A DNA stretch of 64,000 nt from Portulaca oleracea. Lineage: Eukaryota; Streptophyta; Magnoliopsida; Caryophyllales; Portulacaceae. Numbering within the stretch: position 1 is the stretch's first letter; the number at the start of each line of letters is the position of its first letter. Where the stretch lies: NCBI GenBank assembly GCA_029582165.1, contig CM055878.1, positions 640,001-704,000 of the forward strand, given 5' to 3'. Below, in pieces: positions 43,219 through 54,269 of the stretch. The translations under genes and the position numbers were made by a program. The notes under the pieces are model-generated. The model did not search any database and had not been told where the DNA came from. It saw nothing but the letters and a program-made list of their open reading frames with translations.

Positions 43219-45584
43219 TGTAACGCCCCGGAAATTCAATAAGGAAAAACGTTAAAGTCCAACGAATGTTAACAGCGGAAGACCCCTTTTTTTTTATTTT
43301 TTTATTTGGGCGTTACTGCCATATCCCCGAAGGAATACAAGGCAAGAAAGATGAAACTAACAACTAATCATTATATACTTCAATTTACAAACGGTAGAAA
43401 CTCGAATTTTAGAGACAACTCATACTAAGCATTTACTGACTTCAATTCTAAAAACACGAATAAAACTATATTCTCAAAACTTCTAACTTCAAGACTAACG
43501 TCCTCACTTTTAGTTCCCATTCCCATCACAAATGCCTTCACCTGAAAACAAAACATTACAAACATGAGGGGGGAAACCTCAATAATGTCTACCCCTAATA
43601 GGTAAAAACATTATACAATTCATTTCAACACATTTTAAGGGAAGGGGAAACAGCTTAAAAAATTGAAAAACATTAATATCAAACAAACTTACCGTTCCAT
43701 GTTTTAGTGCGGGCGGGGCTTCTGTATTGCCCCTCGGAGTCTAAAGACTCGCAAAATATTCACATTCCTTTCCAAACAAACATCTTCTACAATTCTCATT
43801 CATACCACTTCCACAATCATTTTCCATTCCGGATGGCCATCGCACTTCCACACAACAAACCTACCAGGCGTAACGTGGTGTTAGTAGGGTGGTTTGTAAG
43901 ACCACGGTTTTATCGTTCTTCCACAGGGAGCTAGGGGCCTTAGCTGCAACTAGTTGACTTTAGGTAGGGTTTATGATCATGAAAGGATGAAAGACTTTAG
44001 GGTGAAAACAACACAAACACGCTATGTTCAGTCAAAATTGGTAAAACGATGGGTGTCGGGAGACTTTCGGGATGCAAACGGGAATGAGGAAATGGGTTTC
44101 GCAACAAGAGAGTAACAAGAAAGGGAAATCAAATGGTAATTCCGTTAGAAAAAAAACCCACCGGACTTCCTCTTTCAAGGATAGTCTGGATTAACTTCCC
44201 CGGAATCCATAGACAGACCCAGGAAGGTCAATAGAACGGAATTTCCTAGTTAGTTCCTATTCGCTTTCGCGAACTAGAATACTAACTATCCTAATTCCTA
44301 CCTTCCAACAAGCATTGGATGTATTCGGGATGCTTTCGCACCTAAATACATCCCACTTGAGGGAAGGATAGGATTAGGAAGTTGATTTGCTAACTAGTTA
44401 CTCACTAATATTGCTAACCCAAACCTAATTACCCATTCACACCCTTAATATCTCCCTAACCCATTAAGGTTCTAGCCACTAAACATCCTAACTATCATGT
44501 TAAGAACATCAACAACTTCATTCATGCTTAAAAGAGTAAACAAGATGACAATAAACATTTAATAACACCAACAATATTAATAATAGCAAAACAGAGATTA
44601 GTAAATAAGCAATAAATTAGAGAGAGAAAGGTTAAGAAATGCTCATTGATTGTGATGACAAGGGAGAAAACTTCAGAATAATAAATCTCCAATGCTCCAA
44701 AGTCGAAAATAATCCTCAAACTTCCAATAATAATCAAGAGAATCTAATACAAGAACTAATAATCTCAGCAAAGATCTTCCTTAATCCCTCTAATCTAAGA
44801 CTTCAAAAATGTGATAAAGAGTGCTAAAGTATCATAAAAGATAGGTAAAGCTGCTGTCTAATCTCCCTTGCTAAAATGACCTAAAATACATTAAATAGTA
44901 ATCAAGGTTGTTACTCAAAACTCATCATTTTACACAACGGACAAAATCAAGCTCAGGGACCGTGGCGCGGTCCACGGCCCGTAAGTCTGCGTAAGCGGCG
45001 ATTTCTTCTCTTCGCTTCGCACCACCGTGGGCACGGTATCCATGCACCGTGGTCACGGTATAGGCGATTAGGGCTGACAACTTTTCGCTCCTTCGCACCG
45101 CCGTGGCTACGGTCTTGGGAGACCGTGGCCACGGTCTAGTTCGGTCAGCTTCTTCTTTAGGCATGGTGAAGATCCTACGGTGACCACGGTCAAAGTGACC
45201 GTGACCACGGTCTAGTTCGGGTGCAAGGCCTCTTCACTTTGGTCTTGTCTCTATCATACCGTGGCTACGGTCGCGATCGCGACTCTCTGACCACGCTTCT
45301 TTCCAGGGTACTCTTCAGCCGTTGCCTCCGCTTCCGCTGCCTTTCGACATGGCCTGCCCTTCTAATCCTCTGCCTTTGATACGACCAGGGCTCGGGGAAT
45401 CTTAGGAAATCTCGGGATTCCCAAGATTGGTACGAGATTGGCCCATTTAGATTCGTTTTGAGTGAAACCCTTCGGAAACTACAAAAGCAACTAAAACGCA
45501 TTAAAAGTTATTAAAACAAACTATGAAACAAGTCAAAAGCCTAAGGATTTAGGCGGTATTTAGACACGAAATCGGGTCTAAACA
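43219..45584 (-). repeat. 3' LTR of Athila copy 2
   Basis: Bounded by TGTAACGCCCCGG (43219) and GGTCTAAACA (45584), next to a C-run that is the purine tract on the minus strand. The segment 44543-45584 is repeated at 61724-62769 with high identity. The segment 43219-44542 has no second copy in the window, so its membership in the same LTR is inferred. It carries the palindrome array at 44959-45271. Confidence 0.7.
44959..45271. repeat. Paired ACCGTGGCCACGGT palindromes, left LTR
   Basis: At least eight copies of ACCGTGGNNACGGT, mostly in pairs 7-8 bp apart. Examples are 45026-45039 with 45048-45061, and ACCGTGGCTACGGT-like at 45092-45105 with ACCGTGGCCACGGT at 45122-45135. Two of the pairs are followed by CTAGTTCGG. 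The consensus is a perfect 14-bp palindrome. Confidence 0.9.
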
Positions 45585-45591
45585 CCCCCCC
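45585..45591 (-). other. Polypurine tract of Athila copy 2
   Basis: Seven C on the plus strand (G-run on the minus strand), immediately before the 3' LTR. Confidence 0.75.
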
Positions 45592-47106
45592 ACACTCAAA
45601 CCTTTGCTCGTCCCGAGCAAAACTAAACAAAACAAAACTAACACAAACTCCTCTGTCGTGGGAGAGAAACGAGTGCATTTAGCGTATGCATCAAGCCCTT
45701 TGAACCCCCCGGCAGCCCGGGTGGACGAGATGGACTCGTGAGGGTTTGTAGCGGCTGTACCCACTAAAGCCAAAGAGGAAGGGGAGAGGGAAAGTGAAAA
45801 CAAAACCGAAGAAGACAAAAAGAACGAAAAAAAATGGCTTTGATTCACAAGATCTCGCAATCCAAACTAGGAAAACGCGATTAAAGCTCCCAAAGTAACC
45901 GTTAGGAGCATCTCAAAAACACCAAACTCAGAAAAAGGCCGATCTTGAAGATTTTTGACTCCCTACACCTTGTAACAAGCGAAACTCCACAACAAAAGCA
46001 CAACAAGGGTTTAACGGGAACCAAAAGACTTTAAAAACTCGTGTCCGAATTTGAAAACAACGAAACAACTGAGAGGAGTGTTGCCCTCCCTCGCATTTGG
46101 TCGCCCTTGGCTTGGTGAGGGCCGTAGGTGATGCAAGGGGAGGCCCTGCTCTCTTTTTAGAAGCAAAACTTTTCTTTTCTTTCTTCTTTTTCTCTTTTTT
46201 CTTTCTTTTTGGTTTTTTAAAAGTCGATATTAGCCTTACTTTCGGGAATTGGACGGCCCATATAAGGGGTATACCCTCCCAACACGGTCTTTTCCATACG
46301 CCTCTCCGTCGCAAAGCGATATAGGAGGAGGGTTAAGGGGTATCCAGTGCCGTACCACGAATACCGGGCCCGTGTAGGTTGGCTAAGTGTATGGTGGTTA
46401 ATGTCTTCAGCGACACGCTCCACTTATTCACGTTTGCTTGACACGCTCCACGAAAAAAGGTTTTCACTCCCTTTTTTCTCCATTTTCACACAAAAATTTT
46501 AAATTTTAAGCAAAAACTAGGAAACAAAGAATAAAACGACTAGGTGATCTACCCTTGAAACAGAATATCTCCCCTCCCACACTTAAAACTCCACAATGTC
46601 CTCATTGTGGGAAGGTGCCACATAAAAAGGGTAGAGAACCTACAAGACACAAACAACGAAAACAACTAGCAGGTAGAAAATGGTGGCGACCCGAGCCCAC
46701 ACGGCTCCAACAGCAAACGAAATCCCAACACAGACACTCATAGGGGTTCGCCACCCAAAAGAAAACCAAGCATGCGACGGATCATGATAAGGATTCACAT
46801 ACAAAGAGTAAGGTGGAAAGATATTACCTCAATCTCTTCATAAGCGTTGAAAATAGCGATCCGAAATCGTCGTTCAAGAGAGTCAGATCAACGTTAGAGT
46901 AAAAGACGACTTTTCAATTATAAAATTCGCATGCGAGACCAAAAGCAAAAGAAAGGAAAAACTATCTTAAGAGATTATGAAAAGAAATATTTGAAAAGCT
47001 GAAAATATGAACAATATATACATTGCCAGTGACTTACCTTATCCCCGAATCTCACTCATTGAGGCGGGAAATAAGGGTGAAACTCGATGTACACTAACCG
47101 AAACAA
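45592..47106 (-). other. 3' non-coding region of Athila copy 2
   Basis: Between the env-position ORF and the 3' LTR. It aligns in blocks with 1340-4500 of copy 1, including the pyrimidine-rich stretch near 46160-46210 and CACTTAAAACTCCACAATGTCC at about 46580. No conserved ORF was seen. Confidence 0.65.
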
Positions 47107-48456
47107 CTAATTCATTGCATTCATCCCAAATAACATTCGGTTACATCCATCCATGACCCAAAATACAAATGAGAGATGCTTAAACAACAGTCCAACCCAC
47201 CAAAAACAACAAACAAACAACAAACAACCAACACTCTGCTTACGAATCTCAATACTCAAGCCTTTGATTTCAGAAGTGATTTGGTTCAGATCGCCATGCT
47301 GTGCCGAGCTCTCTGGCATCTTCTCATGGGTGTTCTCCTCAAACTCTTGCAATAAACTAGAAATGGGGATAGGTGCACCGCCAATTATCCTCGGCCAACA
47401 ATAAAATTGTCCGCACGACCAATTTTCATTATTTGCAATATCGAGCCATTCTTCGGCATGAGTGGGGTCGAGAGGAATGCAGATTTTCCTATCGCCATAA
47501 CCATGATGGTAGACGGTGCGTGAATGACGCTCAGAAATTATCTCCATTTCGATCAACAGCCCCTTATCAATGGGGATAGGGACATAGCGTGGCTTCCATA
47601 ATCCCAGGTAATCACCAAACCCTTGCTTCCGGAGGAAGTGACATATTATATGGCCCATTCCTAGGTTGGTGAAGTTATCAGTTCTACTCATCTCCCCTAA
47701 CCAATGTAGGATGCAAGAGCCTAAGTTCACTCGTTGCCCCTTCAAAGTATTGTAAATTATGAAGATATCGTCCGGACGAACATGTGATCATTCCTCATCT
47801 CGCCCAAACACTGAATTAGCAATCACCAAATGGAATAACCGGACAGCAGGATTACCAAAATCTTGTGCTCGAGATTCCTTAGGGCAGTAGAACTTCGCCT
47901 GACCTTCTTCGGAGTCAACAGGTGCTCTTCTCCAACAAGTTAACCGCTTCCACCCTTCTTGTTCATCGAACTCCTCACACTCCCAAAAGTATACCCCATC
48001 CTCTAGTAATCCCAAAGCTTGGCAAAATTCTTGAACGGAATATTCTAGCTCCCTATCACCCACTCTATAGCTGAAAATGGCCTCAGGGTACCCATCACTA
48101 AAGACTTGAAGTGAACTCATGAATTCAAGTACGGGCTGGTCTATGATTGGTTCCTTGATATTGAGAAGTGCTTTCCAGCCAAGTACCTGAGCGAGAGTGT
48201 CGAAACTGGACTGACAGTAAAGAGTGTTGATTGTCTCATCACAGAGAATCTCTGGAGCGTAGATGTGTCGCTCCTGGAGTTCATCATAGCGAGTCTTGTG
48301 CGATTCACCACGAAAAGTAACCTTGGTACGGGGACAACTTTTGATGAACGTAGCTGGTTGAGCCCTTCTTAATTCGAGAGAAGATGGCAGCTGTGGTGGT
48401 GATGGAGGGAGCTTCCTAGGTCGACCCCTTTTTGGTTTCATCATTCTAATGTTCAA
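47107..48456 (-). pseudogene. Athila env-position ORF, copy 2 (one in-frame TGA)
   Basis: A single frame of about 450 codons is interrupted once, by TGA at 47788-47790. The N-terminal part has MKPKRGRPRKLPPSP (basic), then KVTFRGESHKTRYDEL, KEPIIDQPVLEFMSSL and CWRRAP. The C-terminal part has GMGHIICHFLRKQGF, NNENWSCGQFYCWPR and, near the end, a hydrophobic stretch (GCLLFVCCFWWVGLLFK) that could be a membrane segment. The position after pol is that of the env-like ORF of Athila elements, and the sequence resembles ATHILA ORF-1 proteins. Function is unknown. Copy 1 carries a TGA at the same aligned site. Confidence 0.8.
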
Positions 48457-48845
48457 AATTCAAGAACCCTAGATCTAGGTAGAGAAAAACGCACACAACA
48501 ACCAAAATCAACTAGTAAATCGAACTTGGATGCATCAACAAACAAGGAATACCTGGATTGAAGTGATGGGTAACTCCTCTTGCTAATTTCGACCCCCACA
48601 AGCAACAAGAGAACTGAAATTTGCTTGAAGATGGTCCGAAAATGGCGAACTCAGCAGCTAGGGCACGGTTGTAGGAGAAAGTTGGGAGAAATGGAGGAAT
48701 TGGTGGTGGTGTTGTCGAATTTTGGAAGAGAGCTAGAGGTTTAGGGTTTGGTGAGGGTTTTCGAAGGTGAGAGTGAGGAAGAAAGTGAAAGAGAAATGAG
48801 GGGGAAATAACATTGAACCCCCAACATATCGCAGGTTTTCGATCG

Positions 48846-49115
48846 ACCGTGGCCACGGTCCATTTGACCGTGGGCACGGTGTGATTCGGGTGAGGGAAAA
48901 AGCGAGGGAAAAAAACAGGGCGGAGACCGTGGCTGCGGTAAACCTTACTGTGGTCACGGTAAAGTTCGGGACCAAAACTTCCTAGAATCATGTTGCGATG
49001 AGACCGTGGCTGCGGTGACTTCCACCGTGGTCACGGTGATCTTCGGCTGGGCTAAACTGGGAGCAACTTTGAGTATGCTGGCCGTGGCTGCGGTGACTCC
49101 CATCGTGGGCACGGT
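48846..49115. repeat. Paired ACCGTGG-type palindromes, pol/env spacer of copy 2
   Basis: Eight copies in four pairs, each pair separated by 7 bp and followed within 3-4 bp by TTCGG. Examples are ACCGTGGCCACGGT at 48846-48859 then ACCGTGGGCACGGT at 48867-48880, and ACCGTGGCTGCGGT then ACCGTGGTCACGGT near 49002-49036. This is the same motif as in the LTR of this element. Confidence 0.92.
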
Positions 49116-49474
49116 CCCTTTCGGTTCATCTCCAGCATCTACAAGGCTCCAAAACTTGGAGAAAAATTGTTAAGTCCTAAAATCTACCCTCTTGTCATCC
49201 ACTCCCTTTTCTTTCTCGCTCAAATATCATTCAAGGATACTCTCCAATCGCTCAAAAACACTTTCAAACCCCGACTCTCATAGAACCACTCTCGATTTTT
49301 TTTTTAAACTCATAAAAACTTTTCTAATAAAATAAAACAAAGGAAAACACTAAATTAGGGAAATAAAAATGAAACACTAAAAATTTAAAGAAAACACTAA
49401 ATTAGGGGGAAGCAGTTCATACCTCTCCCGGGTGCTTGTTTTGTAGGTCCTAGCTCAACCTTTTACAATGCTTT

Positions 49475-50760
49475 TCAATTTTCAAACTCCGCGAGATATG
49501 TCACAACTGTCCCGACATATTCCTCGCCCATGATGTATGGTTTGAGTTTCGATGAGTTTGCTTTGAAACACTTCCCTTGGGCATCTTTCAACTCAACTAC
49601 TCCGGCGGAAAGAATTCTCACTATTTCGAATGGTCCGGACCACCGTGATCTCAATTTTCCAGAGAACAACTTTAGCCTTGAATTGAAAATGAGAACCCTA
49701 TCGCCTACCACAAACTCACGTCGGTTCAACCTCTTGTCATGCCATGCTTTCGTTCTCTCCTTGTAGATCTTGTTATTCTCATATGCATGACGCCTCAACT
49801 CCTCAAGCTCTTCTAATTAAAATAACCGACTACCTCCGGCCGCCTTGAGATCGAAATTCAACTTCTTGATTGCCCACATGGTTTTGTGCTCAAGTTCGAC
49901 GGGGAAGTGACACGCCTTCCCGTAGACAAGACGGTAAGGAGTAGTGTCGATCGGTGTCTTGAAAGCGGTGCGGTATGCCCACAAAACTTCATCCAATTTT
50001 TCTGCCCAATCTTTCCTTGAAGAGTTAACCGTCTTCTCTAAGATCTCCTTGATGGCGCGGTTGGAGATTTCCACTTGACCTTGTGTTTGTGGATGGTAAG
50101 GAAGTCCCTTCTTATGCTTAATGCCATACTTCTCCAAGAGAGACTCGAATCTCTTTTCGATGTAATGGGAACCGTTGTCACTAATGATGACCCGTGGAAT
50201 GCCAAATCTTGGGAATAGGGTCTTTTTCAAGAATTTCGAAACGGATTTCCCATCACATCTTACACATGCTATGGCCTCGACACACTTTGTGACATAGTCT
50301 ACCGCCACTAGGATGTATTGGAAACCTCTTGACGATGGGAAAGGACTCATGAAGTCCAGTCCCCATACATCGAAAGCTTCCACCTCAAGAATATAGTTCA
50401 ATGGCGCTTCATTCTTCCGGGAGATGTTACCGGACCTTTGACACCTGTCACATTGCATGACATGCAGATGGGCGTCACGAAAAAGAGTCGCCCACCAATA
50501 GCCGATTTGCAAAACCCTTGCCGCCGTCTTTTGGGGGCCACCGTGACCTCCCACCAGAAATTCATGACAATGGGTCAAAATAGATTGCACTTCACTCTCA
50601 GGAATACATCGCCGGTACATCCCGTCATTTCCAAGACGGAAAAGGAAAGGATCATCCCAAAAGTAATGCTTCATGTTGTGGAGGAATTTCTTCTTTTGAT
50701 GATGGTTCAAGTGTTGAGGGATCACTTTGCTCGCCAAATAATTCACAATATCCGCATACT
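49475..50760 (-). pseudogene. Athila integrase, copy 2
   Basis: The zinc-binding motif spans [12 protein letters not shown] to [11 protein letters not shown] (about 50570-50420). The core has D in [15 protein letters not shown] in [11 protein letters not shown] and E in [11 protein letters not shown]. The C-terminal domain (49798-49475) has KLRSRWSGPFEIVRI and a chromovirus-independent tail ending GTVVTYLAEFEN. One stop near 49816 separates core and C-terminus. Confidence 0.85.
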
Positions 50761-52130
50761 AAGGATGCGAGTTGATAGCCAAGAGTCGCTCGTCCGGGAA
50801 AGCGTCTACAATCGGTTGGGTGTCTTCCAAGTCGACAAAAATCCTCGAATGGTGATCGGCTACGACATTCTTCGTGCCCGCCTTATCGCGGATTTCCAAA
50901 TCAAATTCTTGCATAAGGAAGACCCACCGTATAAGTCTCAGTTTTGTCTCCTTCTTTCCCATCAAGTATTTGATAGCGGCATGATCCGTGTAGACTACCA
51001 CCTTAGAGAACATGAGGTATTGCCGGAATTTGTTGAGCGCAAAAACGATAGCCAAAAGCTCCTTTTCCGTGGTAGTGTAGTTCCTTTGGGCGCTATCAAG
51101 CGCATGGCTTGCGTAATAAATGACCCTTGGCTTCTTGTCTATTGTTTGGGTTAAACACGCTTCTATGGCGAAGTCGCTCGCGTCGGCCATAATCTCAAAG
51201 GGTAGTGTCCAATCCGGAGGTTGAACTACCGGAGCGGAAATCAAAGCCTGCTTCAACCTATAAAACGACTCAAGGCACTCATCAGTGAAAATGAAAGGGG
51301 CATCTTTGCACAAGAGGTCAGTTAGAGGTCGAGTAATTTTTGAAAAATCCTTGACGAACTAGCGATAAAAACCGGCATGGCCAAGGAAACTACGCACTTC
51401 TTAACTAAATGGGGTGTAGGCGCTCTATAACCTCAACTTTGGCCTTATCTACTTCGATGCCCTTAGAAGAGATTAAGTGACCCAGAACGATACCTTGTTC
51501 CACCATGAAGTGGCATTTCTCCCAATTCAGAACTAGATCCACTTCCTCACAACGAGTTAACACTTTCTTCAAATTTAGTAAACAGTCATCGAAAGAATTA
51601 CCGTACACAGAAAAATCATCCATAAAGACTTCCATTCATTTTTCAATGAAATCGCTAAAAATAGTCATCATACAACGTTGAAAAATCCCAGGGGCATTAC
51701 ATAAACCAAATGGCATGCGACGATAAGCAAATGTCCCATATGGGCAAGTGAAGGTGGTTTTTTCTTGATGTGAGGGGTGGATTGGAATTTGAAAGAAACC
51801 CGAGTACCCATCCAGAAAGCAACAATGCGAATGACCTGCCAACCGTTCTAACATCTGGTCAATAAAGGGAAGGGGGAAATGGTCCTTCTTTGTTACTTTG
51901 TTTAATTGGCGGTAATCGATACACATCCGCCTACCGGTGACAGTCCGGGTACTAACTAGTTCTTTCTTTTCATTTTCAATTGCGGTCAATCCACCCTTCT
52001 TGGGCACACACTGAACCGGGCTTACCCATTCGCTATTTGCGATGGGGAAGATGATGCCAGTAGCTAGCAACTTTACTACTTCCTTTTTAACCACTTCTTG
52101 CATGTTGGGATTTAAGCGACGTTGGGGTTG
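50759..52130 (-). pseudogene. Athila reverse transcriptase and RNase H, copy 2
   Basis: The RT has RRMCIDYRQLNKVTKKDHF, FLDGYSGFFQIPIHPS, RMPFGLCNAPGIFQ and FMDDFSVYG (catalytic DD). A TGA just before MEVFMDD (about 51636) and a frameshift near 51400 break it. RNase H follows: [36 protein letters not shown] and [12 protein letters not shown]. It is much better preserved than copy 1. Confidence 0.85.
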
Positions 52131-53610
52131 CCTGGTAGGCTTGGCTTCTTCTAGCAAATCAATCGAATGTATCCATATGGAAGGGGATAAACCTTTCAAG
52201 TCTTCTATCCTATAACCCAATGCACCCCTATGTTTTCTAAGCAAATAAAGCAACTTGGACAATTCAAAATCATTCAAATTCGCATTCACAATGACAGGAT
52301 AAGATTTCTCATCATCCAAGAAAGCATATTGGAGGGAAGGGGGTAAAGCTTTAAACTCTAAAGGAGTAGAAGATTGAATTTGAGAAGAAGACATACCTTT
52401 GAAGATCGCATCTTGAATCTCCATACACTCCATATAAGGCTCATCGATAATAATCTCCTTATGTATGGGTGAAGAGTCAAGAAGGTCGGTGAAGAAAGTA
52501 ATATCGGTGCCATCGGTCTCAAATTGGAAAGACTCCAATAAGCAAGCTCCCAAGGGATCATCGCTAATAGATTCAAGAAGATGGGAGTCCTTAATATACT
52601 CATCAACAAGGAACTCCATCATATCAATGGCATAGCATGAATCCCCATACGAAGGACCTTTCAATGACCCCTCAAGTTGAAAAATTATGCTTTCATTCCC
52701 GACATTCAACGACATGCTTCCATTCTTCACATCGATAATGGCTCCCGCCGTAGCAAGGAATGGCCTTCCCAAAATAATAGGGATGTTGTTATCTTCCTCT
52801 ATCTCCAAGATCACAAAATCACAAGGAATCAAAAAACCGCCCCACTTGGACCAGGACGTCTTCCAATATTCCCAACGGCCTTCGCACGGAACGGTCGGCC
52901 AATTGAAGGTTAATTGTTGTAGGAGCAAGATCGTCGAGATTTAACTTCTTGCAAATCGAATAAGGCATGACACTTACACTTGCTCCTAGATCACAAAGGT
53001 GATGGCCAATCCGCATATCACCAATGGTGCATGGAATAGAAAAACTTCCGGGGTCGGCTAATTTCTCCGGTGATTTGTTATCGATAATTGCACTACAATC
53101 TGCCGTCAAATGGATCGTAGATTTCTCTTGAATTCTTCTCTTGCTCGTGAGAAGCTCCTTCAAATGCTTTTTGAAGGACTTAACTTCAGAAATGGCATCA
53201 AGAAATGGAATGTTCACTTGAAGCTTCTTGAGCATCTCAATGAATTTTGAAAACTTTGCATCGGATTTTGGCTTTGCTAACCGATCGGGAAAAGGGATCG
53301 GTGGTAGCTTTGGCTTTTCAATAGTCTGGATTGGTTCTTCTTCCACCATTTTTCCTTTCCTTTTCCTTAATTCCTCCATCTCCTCTTGTTCTTTACTAGA
53401 CTCTCAAATCCCAATTCATCCTCATGTGCTCTCTCAACTTCCTCACCCAATACTAACTCACTTTCCCGCTTATCCAACAAATCTCCCTCATCCGAGATAT
53501 CCACCACGTCACCTTCCTTGTCACCCAAGACCTCCTCTCCCACCATTCTAGGTCCATCAATCTCCTTGCCACTCCTCAAAGTAATCGCATTAAGTTGCCC
53601 CTTTGGGTTA
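52131..53610 (-). pseudogene. Athila gag C-terminus and protease, copy 2
   Basis: The gag end carries GQLNAITLRSGKE (about 53600-53562), a motif common in Athila gag. An acidic linker and a basic stretch (EELRKRKGKMVEEE) follow. The protease block CDLGASVSVMPYSICKKLNL lies at about 53005-52946, with the DLGAS form typical of Athila. The interval to the RT holds FVILEIEEDNNIPIILGRPF. Coding homology stops abruptly at about 53610, where CACTA-side sequence begins. Confidence 0.8.
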
Positions 53611-53624
53611 GGTTAGGGTTAGGG
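53604..53624. repeat. Short telomere-like repeat at the gag/CACTA junction
   Basis: GGGTTAGGTTAGGGTTAGGG lies exactly where gag coding homology ends and CACTA-side sequence starts. It resembles telomere repeats (plant type TTTAGGG) but is short and imperfect. Confidence 0.5.
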
Positions 53625-53729
53625 GAAATGAGAGAATTGATGAGAGAAGATAAGAGAAATGAAATGGAGATGGGTGGGAAAAAATTCGGACGGAAGTTTG
53701 AGGGCTTTGATTTATATAGGCGCTGTACA

Positions 53730-53816
53730 AAATGGCGTCTGTTTTCTCGCCAAACAGACGCCATTTTCACTGTCAGTCAATTGGGCATCTGTTAGGCGGG
53801 ATAACAGACGCCATTT
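53730..53816. repeat. 3' subterminal inverted repeats of the CACTA element
   Basis: Two inverted pairs: AAAATGGCGTCTGTT (53730-53744) with AACAGACGCCATTTT (53751-53765), and GGGCATCTGTT (53783-53793) with AACAGACGCCATTTTT (53801-53816). In CACTA elements such sites bind the TNPA-type protein. Confidence 0.85.
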
Positions 53817-53849
53817 TTAAAAATTTTCGAGGCATGTGGGCGCGCTAAT

Positions 53850-53862
53850 TTATTATTATTAC

Positions 53863-53893
<31 letters not shown>
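53850..53893. repeat. (TAT)n microsatellite
   Basis: An ATT/TAT run with one ACT interruption, inside the CACTA 3' non-coding region. AT-rich repeats with (TA)n tracts continue to about 54120. Confidence 0.9.
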
Positions 53894-54269
53894 GATACTA
53901 TTACTATTATATGTTCTTAATTTTAGTTATAACTAATTATGATGTATATATGTATATATTTTTCAGGTATAGTTAATTATTAATTATTATTATTGTTAAT
54001 TATATTCTAATTTTTTCTAGGTAGATAATTTAATATATATATATATGTTTCATTGTCGATTATGTTGTTAATTACAATTAATCTCATGTGTACGTACATG
54101 TTATTATATATATATATGTTAATTAAGTTAATTAATTTGTACCTATGTGCGCAAACATAATGAAAACAATTTCGATGTTTGGATTAAATAATGTACTAGC
54201 TAATAAGTACGAATGTAATTAAGAAAGAGTTTAAATGTTTAGGGTTTGTCAATCGGCGGCATCGTCATC

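Noticed and set aside
44959..45271. CRISPR-like array of short repeats
   Set aside because: Repeats are 14-bp palindromes in pairs with 7-8-bp gaps, inside an LTR of a plant retrotransposon. There are no unique spacers of 25-40 bp and no cas genes.
48512..48991. 159-residue open frame on the minus strand
   Set aside because: It spans the palindrome array and pol/env spacer, with no recognisable domain and no counterpart in copy 1.
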